From contig DSBP01000242.1 of assembly GCA_011049465.1 (NCBI GenBank), positions 1 through 5,596 of the forward strand: a stretch of 5,596 nt of DNA, read 5' to 3'. A program made the position numbers and the translations under genes. The notes beneath the pieces were generated by a model. That model searched no databases. It was not told the DNA's origin and worked only from the letters and a program-made list of their open reading frames with translations. The DNA comes from a bacterium (lineage in GTDB: Bacteria; Oederibacteriota; PGYV01; DSBP01). Each line of letters begins with the position of its first letter. Position 1 is the first letter of the stretch. This document shows positions 1 to 5,537 of the stretch, piece by piece.

Positions 1-1
1 C

Positions 2-736
2 AAGGGGCGGAGGGTGGAGACAACAAAGGAACTTTTCATGGCGGAGGCAAACAGGATTTTCAAGGAGGACCTTGAAAATAACAGGGCCATAGGATATTTT
101 GGAGCGGAGCTGCTGCGTGAAAAAGACAGGGTTTTGACCCACTGCAACGCCGGCGCGCTCGCGACAGCGGGATACGGAACCGCGCTTGGCGTCATCAGGG
201 CCGCGGCCGCGAAAAAGAAGAAGATAACGGTGTATGTTGACGAGACAAGGCCGTATCTGCAGGGAGCGAGGCTGACCGCCTGGGAATTAAATGAGGCGGG
301 GATTCAACATTACCTCATCACCGACAATATGGCCGGATATTTTATGGCAAAAGGCGATATTGATGTTGTGATAGTCGGAGCGGACAGGATAACGGCAAAC
401 GGCGATGTCGCCAATAAAATAGGGACATATCCGGTTGCTGTCCTCGCCTATACACACAGGATTCCGTTTTATGTGGCGGCTCCTTCCTCAACCATAGATT
501 TTAACCTCAAGTCAGGCGACATGATTCCCATAGAGGAGAGGGACCCGGAAGAGGTGAGGCACATTATGGGTATTGAAATAACGCATAAAAAGACCAAGGC
601 GCTTCATCCCGCTTTTGATGTCACTCCCGCCAAATACGTGAGCGCCATAATTACCGAAAAGGGGGTTATAAGGGCGCCCTTTGACGTGAACCTTGAGAAG
701 GTAATCCTGAACAAAGATGTGGTGGCGAGCCTGTGA
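2..736 (+). CDS. mtnA: S-methyl-5-thioribose-1-phosphate isomerase, 5'-truncated
   Basis: MtnA converts 5-methylthioribose-1-phosphate to methylthioribulose-1-phosphate in cytosolic methionine salvage; it belongs to the eIF2B-like aldose-ketose isomerase superfamily. The frame is open to the left edge, so the GTG at 14 is probably internal. Numbering from that GTG, family blocks are present in order: [12 protein letters not shown] (23-34), [18 protein letters not shown] (42-59, putative catalytic Cys44), [17 protein letters not shown] (76-92), ITDNM (102-106), VGADRI (121-126, catalytic Asp124), [10 protein letters not shown] (130-139), [10 protein letters not shown] (153-162) and PAFDVTPA (199-206). 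Cys44 and Asp124 are 80 residues apart, as are Cys160 and Asp240 of Bacillus subtilis MtnA. Full-length proteins are about 345 residues, so roughly 110 N-terminal residues lie outside. Having both catalytic residues argues for MtnA over the related ribose-1,5-bisphosphate isomerases or eIF2B subunits. No other methionine salvage gene is visible. The stop overlaps the next start (GTGA). Confidence 0.95.
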   Translation, partial: KGRRVETTKELFMAEANRIFKEDLENNRAIGYFGAELLREKDRVLTHCNAGALATAGYGTALGVIRAAAAKKKKITVYVDETRPYLQGARLTAWELNEAGIQHYLITDNMAGYFMAKGDIDVVIVGADRITANGDVANKIGTYPVAVLAYTHRIPFYVAAPSSTIDFNLKSGDMIPIEERDPEEVRHIMGIEITHKKTKALHPAFDVTPAKYVSAIITEKGVIRAPFDVNLEKVILNKDVVASL

Positions 737-1152
737 GCGAATGGATTGATGACGGTTACTGCATAGCGTGCGGTGAAAACAATCCCATCGGCATGCATCT
801 CAAGTTTGAGGCGGTTGGAGAGGGTATTGAGGCAAAATACGCCTTCCCCCGGGAGTTTCAGGGATATTCCAACATGGCTCATGGGGGCATGATTGCTTTA
901 CTTTTGGATGAAATTATGGTAAATTTACCGTGGAAAAAATACAATACGCCCGTTGTCAGCGCGGATATCAGAATCAAACTTAAAAAGCCCATTATGACAG
1001 GAGAGCCTGTCAGGGCAAGGGCGTGGTTTGTAAAGGAAAAATCGCGGGTTTTTATCGTAAAATCCGAAGTGCTTCTTGAAAAAGACGGCACAATAGCGGC
1101 AGAGGGCGAAGCGCTCTGCGTCAAAGTTGACGGGAAAAAGACCGGAATTTAA
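733..1152 (+). CDS. PaaI-type hotdog-fold thioesterase
   Basis: This 139-residue protein has the length and layout of a single-domain hotdog thioesterase (4HBT/PaaI family), enzymes that hydrolyse acyl-CoA or acyl-carrier thioesters, usually as cytosolic dimers or tetramers. The N-terminal [16 protein letters not shown] (10-25) matches the C-x-x-C-G-x-x-N-P-x-G-L-x-L block typical of this branch. The active-site helix follows as [12 protein letters not shown] (49-60), with the HGG signature at 50-52 and an acidic pair at 59-60. The rest fits the hotdog beta-sheet, including the [15 protein letters not shown] strand (73-87) and a final strand around 120-132. The GTG start at 733 overlaps the mtnA stop by 4 bases, suggesting translational coupling; only a weak G-rich ribosome site precedes it. 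The substrate cannot be read from the sequence, and adjacency to mtnA does not establish a role in methionine salvage. Confidence 0.88.
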   Translation: MSEWIDDGYCIACGENNPIGMHLKFEAVGEGIEAKYAFPREFQGYSNMAHGGMIALLLDEIMVNLPWKKYNTPVVSADIRIKLKKPIMTGEPVRARAWFVKEKSRVFIVKSEVLLEKDGTIAAEGEALCVKVDGKKTGI

Positions 1153-1177
1153 GGGGCCTTGTATCGGGCCCCGTTAA
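1153..1177 (+). terminator. GC-rich hairpin after the thioesterase gene, possible weak terminator or attenuator
   Basis: GGGGCC (1153-1158) pairs perfectly with GGCCCC (1167-1172) across an 8-base loop. Skipping G1173, the stem extends by four A/T pairs using the thioesterase stop codon region (1149-1152 with 1174-1177). Only TTT and then A-rich sequence follows, so the U-tract is poor for an intrinsic terminator. It may instead reduce read-through into the small downstream gene or mark an mRNA processing site. The structure is seen in the sequence; the function is inferred. Confidence 0.4.
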
Positions 1178-1185
1178 TTTAAAAC

Positions 1186-1190
1186 GGAGG
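1186..1190 (+). promoter_or_regulatory. Ribosome binding site deciding the start of the 28-residue basic protein
   Basis: GGAGG lies 6 bases before the ATG at 1197 but only 2 bases before the competing ATG at 1193, which is in another frame. Normal Shine-Dalgarno spacing therefore selects the 1197 start. This strong site in so short a gap is the main evidence that a real small gene follows. Confidence 0.8.
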
Positions 1191-1196
1191 TTATGA

Positions 1197-1283
1197 ATGG
1201 GCTGCGGAAAAAAAAGGCACAGCAAGAAGATCAAGACGCACAAAAGAAAAAAGCACAGAAGAAAAAATAAGTTTAAGGCGTAA
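1197..1283 (+). CDS. 28-residue highly basic protein, COX24/AURKAIP1-like (bS22-type) small ribosomal protein candidate
   Basis: The product starts MGCGKKRHSKKIKTHKRKK and ends HRRKNKFKA. It has about 17 Lys/Arg, three His and no acidic residue, as expected for an rRNA-binding peptide. The pattern G-K-K-R-x-S-K-K-I-x-T-H-K-R-K-K-x-R-R-K-N-x-x-K closely resembles, from memory, the short bacterial proteins annotated as AURKAIP1/COX24 domain-containing (Pfam COX24_C), related to the actinobacterial ribosomal protein bS22 and a mitochondrial small-subunit protein. An ideal GGAGG precedes the start by 6 bases. It sits 53 bases before yebC, also a translation-related gene. The ORF contains a run of eight A (1208-1215) that could be slippery. 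A competing frame from ATG 1193 gives a 25-residue Lys/Gln peptide with poor ribosome-site spacing. Common length cut-offs would miss this gene. The family call is by eye. Confidence 0.72.
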   Translation: MGCGKKRHSKKIKTHKRKKHRRKNKFKA

Positions 1284-1324
1284 ACAGGCGGTGTGTCAGA
1301 TAAGCGTTTGTTTTTGTCTTTTTT

Positions 1325-1331
1325 AAGGAGG
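1325..1331 (+). promoter_or_regulatory. Strong ribosome binding site of yebC, preceded by a T-rich tract
   Basis: AAGGAGG, a full anti-Shine-Dalgarno complement, lies 5 bases before the yebC ATG at 1337. It follows a tract at 1307-1324 that is almost entirely T, broken only by G and one C. Such unstructured U-rich leaders can help ribosome loading through S1 protein. Together they suggest efficient translation of yebC. The T-tract lacks a convincing GC stem immediately before it, so I do not call a terminator. Confidence 0.8.
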
Positions 1332-1336
1332 CAATA

Positions 1337-2092
1337 ATGTCCGGACACTCAAAATGGGCCACAATCAGAAGGAAGAAGGCCGCTATTGACGCGAAGAGAG
1401 GCGCTGCTTTCACCAAGTTTATCAGGGAGATAACCGTTGCCGCGAGAGAAGGCGGCGGGAGCCTTGAAAACAACGCGCGCCTCAGGACCATTGTTGAGAA
1501 GGCAAAAGCCGCCAACATGCCGGCTGATAACATTAAAAAAGCCATACAAAAAGGGACTGGGGAAATACCCGGTGTTATTTATGAGGAGATAGTGTATGAG
1601 GGCTACGGGCCGGGGGGGACGGCGCTGCTCATGAAGGTTACCACTGACAATAAAAACAGGTCAGCCGCCAATATCAGGGCGATACTCACAAAAAGAAACG
1701 GGTCAATGGCCGCTCTTGGAGCCACTGCCTGGCAGTTTGAGCATAAGGGTTTTTTCTCGGTTCCAAAAGAGGTGATTGACGAGGAGAGCCTGATGGAAGC
1801 CGCCCTTGAAGCGGGCGCGCAGGACATTGTTACAGAGGAAAATTCCTATGACATCACAACCCTTCCAACGGATTTCGAAAAGGTTAAAAAGGCCCTTGAT
1901 GATAAATCCATAAAGTATTCATCGGCAGAGGTCACGATGGTCCCTAAAAGCTATGTGAAGCTTGCGGGAAAGGAAGCGGAGCAGATGCTCGGGCTTATGG
2001 ACGCCCTTGATGAGGATGAGGATGTTCAGCAGGTTTACGCGAATTTTGACATTCCGCAGGAAGTTATGGACAAGATGGGGAGCCAGGAGTAA
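1337..2092 (+). CDS. yebC: YebC/PmpR (TACO1) family protein
   Basis: This is a full-length 251-residue member of the YebC family. These cytosolic proteins were long annotated as transcriptional regulators; the family, including mitochondrial TACO1, is now linked to ribosome function, with some members easing translation through proline-rich stretches. Hallmarks are the N-terminal MSGHSKWATIRRKKAAIDAKRG (1-22), the helical region with MPADNIKKAIQKGTGE (61-76), YEGYGPGGTALLMKVTTDN (87-105), and GATAWQFEHKGFF (128-140). The remaining residues form the expected C-terminal alpha/beta domains, ending around YANFDIPQEVMDKM (234-247). The ATG start is fixed by AAGGAGG 5 bases upstream and by the invariant MSGHSKW start. 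In many bacteria yebC precedes ruvC; here it sits between a possible small ribosomal protein gene and a radical SAM gene, with no ruvC in the window. Which YebC subtype it is cannot be settled by eye. Confidence 0.96.
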   Translation: MSGHSKWATIRRKKAAIDAKRGAAFTKFIREITVAAREGGGSLENNARLRTIVEKAKAANMPADNIKKAIQKGTGEIPGVIYEEIVYEGYGPGGTALLMKVTTDNKNRSAANIRAILTKRNGSMAALGATAWQFEHKGFFSVPKEVIDEESLMEAALEAGAQDIVTEENSYDITTLPTDFEKVKKALDDKSIKYSSAEVTMVPKSYVKLAGKEAEQMLGLMDALDEDEDVQQVYANFDIPQEVMDKMGSQE

Positions 2093-2135
2093 AAACAGAG
2101 GCTGCGTTTGCGGGGCGCGGGGAAAAACGGGTGCT

Positions 2136-3017
2136 ATGGATAAAATCTCTTATCTCTCCCTGAATCAGTATTACAGGGGAAAATACAACAGGCGCGTTCA
2201 GCGCATAACCCTAAGCCTTGATTTTACATGCCCCAATATTGACGGCACAAAAGGAACCGGTGGGTGCGCCTATTGCCATGACGGGTCAATCCCCGCGGGC
2301 CGGAGCAGGGAGGCGCCTGTTGAGGAGCAGCTCAAGAGGGGGATTGAGGCGGGGAAGAAAAGATACGGGGACGGTGTTCTCTTTACTGCGTATTTTCAGG
2401 CGAATTCAAATACCTACGCGGGGACGGATGAGCTGAAAAAACTTTATTCCGCGCCGCTGGCGTTTAAGGAGATAATCGGAATCTCGATAGGCACAAGGCC
2501 GGACTGCGTGGGGGATGAAGTGCTTGAACTCATAGGCTCATTCAAGGAAAAATACCGGGAGATATGGCTGGAGTTCGGCCTCCAGTCCTCAAATGACAGG
2601 ACGCTGAAGAGGATAAACAGGGGGCATTCGGCAGGGGATTTCGCGGATGCCGTAAAAAGGGCAAAGGCAAAGGGGATAAAGACAGCGGCTCATATAATAA
2701 TCGGATTTCCGTGGGAGACGCCGGCGGATTATATTAATACTGCGCGGTTCGCGGCTTTGGCGGGCGTGGACGGGGTTAAGATTCACCCGTTTCACATCAT
2801 AAGGGGGACGAGGCTCGCGGCTGAGCACGAAAAAGAGGGGTTCAGGCTGCTCCCGCTTGAGGAGTACGTAAGCGCGCTGAAGGGGATTATAGGGGTTTTC
2901 CCTGAAGGAACGGTAATAATGAGGTTTACCGCCGAGGCGCCGCCGGGAATGCTGATAGCGCCAGATTACTGCACCCCGGAATACAAGAACGTAATAAAGG
3001 AGATGGTGAGTGAATAG
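2136..3017 (+). CDS. Radical SAM protein, YhcC/TIGR01212 family
   Basis: This 293-residue protein is predicted to bind a [4Fe-4S] cluster and S-adenosylmethionine and to do radical chemistry; the substrate of the family is unknown. The cluster cysteines are Cys32, Cys44 and Cys47 in DFTCPNIDGTKGTGGCAYC, a C-x11-C-x2-C arrangement instead of the canonical C-x3-C-x2-C and characteristic of this family. Other family blocks are YFQANSNTYA (86-95), ISIGTRPDCV (116-125), WLEFGLQSSNDRTLKRINRGH (144-164), HIIIGFPWET (186-195), KIHPFHIIRGTRLA (215-228) and RFTAEAPPGMLIAP (263-276). The frame stays open back into yebC, but 2136 is the first ATG after the yebC stop, gives the usual length and begins with the family's L-x-Q-Y-Y-R-G-K-Y-N-R-R-V style N-terminus. 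The ribosome site is weak. The 43-base gap to yebC suggests co-transcription. Confidence 0.92.
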   Translation: MDKISYLSLNQYYRGKYNRRVQRITLSLDFTCPNIDGTKGTGGCAYCHDGSIPAGRSREAPVEEQLKRGIEAGKKRYGDGVLFTAYFQANSNTYAGTDELKKLYSAPLAFKEIIGISIGTRPDCVGDEVLELIGSFKEKYREIWLEFGLQSSNDRTLKRINRGHSAGDFADAVKRAKAKGIKTAAHIIIGFPWETPADYINTARFAALAGVDGVKIHPFHIIRGTRLAAEHEKEGFRLLPLEEYVSALKGIIGVFPEGTVIMRFTAEAPPGMLIAPDYCTPEYKNVIKEMVSE

Positions 3018-3110
3018 AACAGGACAGTTTAGGTTTTCAGTTGTTGTTTCTTCCACTTGCAAATTCCAAATTCCCAATTAAAACTGTATTTTTATTCGTC
3101 CTTTATCTCC
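3018..3110 (+). other. AT-rich intergenic segment with a short direct repeat
   Basis: This segment is visibly more AT-rich than the flanking genes and holds no plausible gene. It contains a tandem AAATTCC pair (3061-3074) and a 7-base inverted match, ACAGTTT (3024-3030) with AAACTGT (3081-3087), the latter followed by ATTTTTATT. The 50-base loop makes the inverted match a poor terminator. It may be a degenerate repeat remnant or simply a spacer before the promoter. Confidence 0.4.
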
Positions 3111-3139
3111 TTGACCCCTGCCATAAAATCAATTAAAAT
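3111..3139 (+). promoter_or_regulatory. Sigma-70-type promoter for the ABC transporter-heptose operon
   Basis: A -35 box TTGACC (3111-3116) and a -10 box TAAAAT (3134-3139) are separated by exactly 17 bases. Each matches the housekeeping consensus at 5 of 6 positions. Transcription would start near 3146, giving a leader of about 54 bases before the GTG at 3200. Its place in the only long gap of the window, just ahead of a run of overlapping genes, supports a functional promoter. I see no clear operator. Confidence 0.65.
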
Positions 3140-3151
3140 AGGGAAAAATCC

Positions 3152-3185
3152 GGGCTGCAGAGCGGGTATTTGATTATCCGGGCCC
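3152..3185 (+). promoter_or_regulatory. Possible leader hairpin upstream of the ABC transporter gene
   Basis: CGGGTA (3163-3168) pairs with TATCCG (3175-3180), with one G-T pair and a 6-base loop. An outer helix GGGC (3152-3155) with GCCC (3182-3185) could enclose it with a 7-base bulge on one side. It ends 4 bases before the purine-rich ribosome site at 3190-3195, so it might tune translation or mRNA stability. No known riboswitch class is recognisable and chance folding is possible. Confidence 0.3.
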
Positions 3186-3189
3186 TGTG

Positions 3190-3195
3190 AAGGAG
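3190..3195 (+). promoter_or_regulatory. Ribosome binding site deciding a GTG start
   Basis: AAGGAG lies 4 bases before the GTG at 3200. The overlapping ATG at 3198 reads ATG-TGA and stops at once, and an in-frame TGA at 3188 excludes any earlier start. GTG at 3200 is therefore the first possible start in frame. Confidence 0.75.
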
Positions 3196-3199
3196 CGAT

Positions 3200-4960
3200 G
3201 TGAAGACATATCTCAGGCTTTTGCAGTATGTAAAACCTTATCTTCCCAGGCTGTTTATGACCTTTGGCGTGATGGTAGTGGCCGCGGCGCTTACTGCCCT
3301 CTCTTTTTACATTATTAAGCCGGTGATTGACAAGATTCTCGCGAACCCCGACAAGGAAGAGGCGCTTCGCTACATAAAGATTCTGCCGATAGGAATAATA
3401 CTGGTTTACGGTTTTAAGGGCATATTTCTTTTTCTCCAGCACTACCTGATAAACTGGATATCCAACAGGATAATACTTGATATACGCGACATTCTTTACC
3501 GCCATGTCACAGGGCTCTCGATGCGGTTTTTTAACAGCCAGAAGACAGGCACTCTCATCTCGAGGATAACAAATGATGTTAGCCTTGTGCACGGGGCGCT
3601 GGCAAACGTGCTTGGCAATATTATCGGGGCTTTTTTAAACATAGCCGGGCTTGTGGGGCTGATGTTTTATTTAAACTGGAAGCTCACTCTTATCGCAATA
3701 GTGGTTTTCCCGCTTGCTGTTTACCCGATTACCAAATTCGGCAAAAGAATGAGGATGGCGGCGCGGGGAATGCAGGAAAAGATGGGCGACATTACTTCGG
3801 TGCTGAACGAGAGTTTTAACGGCATCAGGATAGTAAAGGCCTTTGGCATGGAGGAGTATGAGAGGAAGCGGTTCGCCGCTGACCTGCGCAAGTTTTTTGA
3901 CTATGACATGAAGGCAGTGCGCGCGGTAGCCCTTGCTTCGCCCATAATGGAGACAATCGGCGCCGCGGGAATAGCGGCCATTGTATTTGTGGCCGGCCAG
4001 GCGGTAATAGGCGGAGAACTTACCGCAGGGACGTTTTTTGCCTTTGTTGCCGCGCTTACCGGGCTTTACCCCCAGGCTAAAAAACTCAATGACATGAACA
4101 ATGTCATCCAGCGCGCGATTGCCGCGGCTGAGCGGGTATTCAGCACCCTTGACACCAAGCCTGATGTGGTGGACTCTGAGAACGCGGTTGAGCTCACGGC
4201 GTTCAACTCCTCAATTGAATTCAGGGATGTCAGGTTCAGCTATAACAAGGGGGACGAGACATTAAAAGGGCTGAATTTCACCATAAAAAAAGGGCAGGTA
4301 TTTGCCGTAATAGGGCCCTCGGGCGCGGGAAAGAGCACGACAGCCGACCTGCTCTCCAGGTTTTATGACCCTGACAGCGGGGCAATATTGATTGACGGAA
4401 AAAACCTGCGGGAAATAAAGCTTTCCTCGCTGAGGGATATGATAGGCATAGTGACGCAGGAGACGATACTATTTAACGATACAATTAAAAGCAACATTGC
4501 TTACGGGAAACCCGGCATTGATGAGGATGAATTGATTGCGGCGGCAAAGGCCGCGAACGCGCATAACTTCATAATGGAACAGCCGGAAAAGTATGAGACG
4601 CTCATAGGCGACAGGGGAGTAAGGCTTTCGGGAGGCCAGCGCCAGCGCCTCGCTATTGCCAGGGCCATACTTAAAAACCCGCCCATCCTTATTCTTGACG
4701 AGGCTACGTCATCGCTTGATTCGGAGTCCGAGATACTTGTGCAGGATGCGCTCAACAACCTGATGAAGAACAGGACAACTTTTGTGATAGCGCACAGGCT
4801 CTCGACCGTCAGGAACGCGGACAGGATAATAGTCATAGACGGCGGAATGATAACCGAAGAGGGTGTTCACGAGGGCCTTTACGCGAAGGGCGGGGTTTAC
4901 ACGAGGATCTATAACCTTCAGTTTAAAAGGGAAAAAGAGAATGAAAAAGCGGACGAGTAA
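3200..4960 (+). CDS. MsbA-like ABC half-transporter (putative lipid A/LPS flippase)
   Basis: A complete 586-residue fusion of an N-terminal six-helix membrane domain (about 18-315) and a C-terminal ATPase domain (about 338-575), so it should act as an inner-membrane homodimer. Hydrophobic segments lie near 18-40, 60-83, 135-158, 160-178, 245-270 and 277-293. The ATPase has A-loop Tyr348, Walker A GPSGAGKST (372-380), Q-loop Gln420, signature LSGGQ (476-480), Walker B ILILDE (496-501, Glu501 catalytic), D-loop SSLD and switch His532; all key residues are intact. Length and the membrane-domain sequence SMRFFNSQKTGTLISRITND (107-126) fit MsbA-type exporters, which flip lipid A-core from inner to outer leaflet. 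Overlap with gmhB and a heptose kinase start supports an LPS role. Sequence type alone cannot exclude a multidrug or glycolipid exporter, so I withhold the symbol msbA. GTG start, own promoter at 3111-3139. Confidence 0.93.
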   Translation: MKTYLRLLQYVKPYLPRLFMTFGVMVVAAALTALSFYIIKPVIDKILANPDKEEALRYIKILPIGIILVYGFKGIFLFLQHYLINWISNRIILDIRDILYRHVTGLSMRFFNSQKTGTLISRITNDVSLVHGALANVLGNIIGAFLNIAGLVGLMFYLNWKLTLIAIVVFPLAVYPITKFGKRMRMAARGMQEKMGDITSVLNESFNGIRIVKAFGMEEYERKRFAADLRKFFDYDMKAVRAVALASPIMETIGAAGIAAIVFVAGQAVIGGELTAGTFFAFVAALTGLYPQAKKLNDMNNVIQRAIAAAERVFSTLDTKPDVVDSENAVELTAFNSSIEFRDVRFSYNKGDETLKGLNFTIKKGQVFAVIGPSGAGKSTTADLLSRFYDPDSGAILIDGKNLREIKLSSLRDMIGIVTQETILFNDTIKSNIAYGKPGIDEDELIAAAKAANAHNFIMEQPEKYETLIGDRGVRLSGGQRQRLAIARAILKNPPILILDEATSSLDSESEILVQDALNNLMKNRTTFVIAHRLSTVRNADRIIVIDGGMITEEGVHEGLYAKGGVYTRIYNLQFKREKENEKADE

Positions 4961-5537
4961 AGCTGTATTCATAGACAGGGACGGAAACCTTATATTTGAA
5001 AAGGGTTACATAAGCAGGATAAGGGATATCAGGTTCCACAAGCGTTCGGTTGAGGCGCTTAAGCTCCTTAAAAAACACGGGTTTAAAATCATAGTGGTGA
5101 CCAATCAATCGGGCGTGGCGCGGGGATATTTTCCTGAGAGTTTTGTGGCTGAGGCGCACGCGCATATTAAAAAAGAGCTGAAGAAAAAGGGGCTTGCAAT
5201 AGACGCATATTATTACTGCCCGCACCATCAAAAGGCGTCAATCGTCCGGTATAAAAAAGACTGCGCGTGCAGGAAACCAAGCCAGGGCATGGTGGACAGG
5301 GCGGTAAAAAGGTTTAACATTGACAAAAAAAATAGCTTTACAATCGGGGATAAGCTTGATGATGTCAGGCTCGGCCATAACGGAGGAATGAAAGGAATAC
5401 TTGTGCTGACGGGCTTCGGCAGATGGCAGAGGAGCCTGATGGCAAAGGAAAGTGTCAAACCTGATTACATAGGCAGGGATTTTTATGACGCAGCCGCTTG
5501 GATAATCAAAAGCGGAAAAAAACAGGAGGCCAAATGA
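4941..5537 (+). CDS. gmhB: D-glycero-beta-D-manno-heptose-1,7-bisphosphate 7-phosphatase (HAD superfamily)
   Basis: GmhB removes the 7-phosphate from heptose-1,7-bisphosphate during cytosolic ADP-heptose synthesis for the LPS core. The 198-residue length fits the family. HAD motif I is FIDRDGN (10-16; nucleophile Asp12, acid/base Asp14), motif II VTNQSG (53-58), motif III Lys112 in CRKP, and motif IV GDKLDD (136-141). The zinc-binding insertion typical of GmhB is complete: Cys93 and His95 in YYCPHH, Cys108 and Cys110 in CACRKP. Position 16 is Asn where Thr is common. The ATG at 4941 gives a normal N-terminus just before motif I; the open frame further upstream lies inside the transporter gene. 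This start overlaps the transporter by 20 bases with only a weak AGGG ribosome site, suggesting translational coupling. A histidinol-phosphatase of the same HAD type is the main alternative, made less likely by the transporter and downstream kinase. Confidence 0.9.
   Translation: MKKRTSKAVFIDRDGNLIFEKGYISRIRDIRFHKRSVEALKLLKKHGFKIIVVTNQSGVARGYFPESFVAEAHAHIKKELKKKGLAIDAYYYCPHHQKASIVRYKKDCACRKPSQGMVDRAVKRFNIDKKNSFTIGDKLDDVRLGHNGGMKGILVLTGFGRWQRSLMAKESVKPDYIGRDFYDAAAWIIKSGKKQEAK
5523..5529 (+). promoter_or_regulatory. Ribosome binding site of the truncated kinase gene
   Basis: CAGGAGG lies within the last codons of gmhB, 4 bases before the ATG at 5534. It confirms that the frame running off the right edge is a real gene start. 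Confidence 0.75.

Noticed and set aside
14..736. mtnA as a complete 240-residue gene starting at GTG 14
   Set aside because: The frame is open to the window edge and the family has about 110 further N-terminal residues, so the gene is cut by the window.
1127..1155. TTGACG as a -35 box for the small basic gene and yebC
   Set aside because: At 16-18 base spacing there is no acceptable -10 box; the sequence there is TAAGGG within the hairpin region.
1271..1324. Terminator made of GTTTA/TAAAC and the following T-rich tract
   Set aside because: The stem is only five mostly A/T pairs and sits more than 20 bases before the T-tract, so it would not act as an intrinsic terminator.
1962..2135. Upstream extension of the radical SAM reading frame into yebC
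   Set aside because: The extension lies almost entirely within the conserved yebC C-terminus, is Arg-rich without family similarity, and the ATG at 2136 gives the normal family length.
2589..3077. Minus-strand open frame of 162 codons over the radical SAM gene
   Set aside because: It is opposite a clearly conserved gene and its translation shows no recognisable domain, so it is a shadow of codon composition.
3092..3592. Minus-strand open frame of 166 codons over the transporter start and promoter region
   Set aside because: No recognisable domain; it runs antisense to a conserved membrane domain and the promoter.
4863..4940. Upstream extension of the gmhB reading frame into the transporter gene
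   Set aside because: It overlaps the conserved end of the ATPase domain; GmhB proteins start a few residues before the DRDG motif, as the 4941 ATG does.
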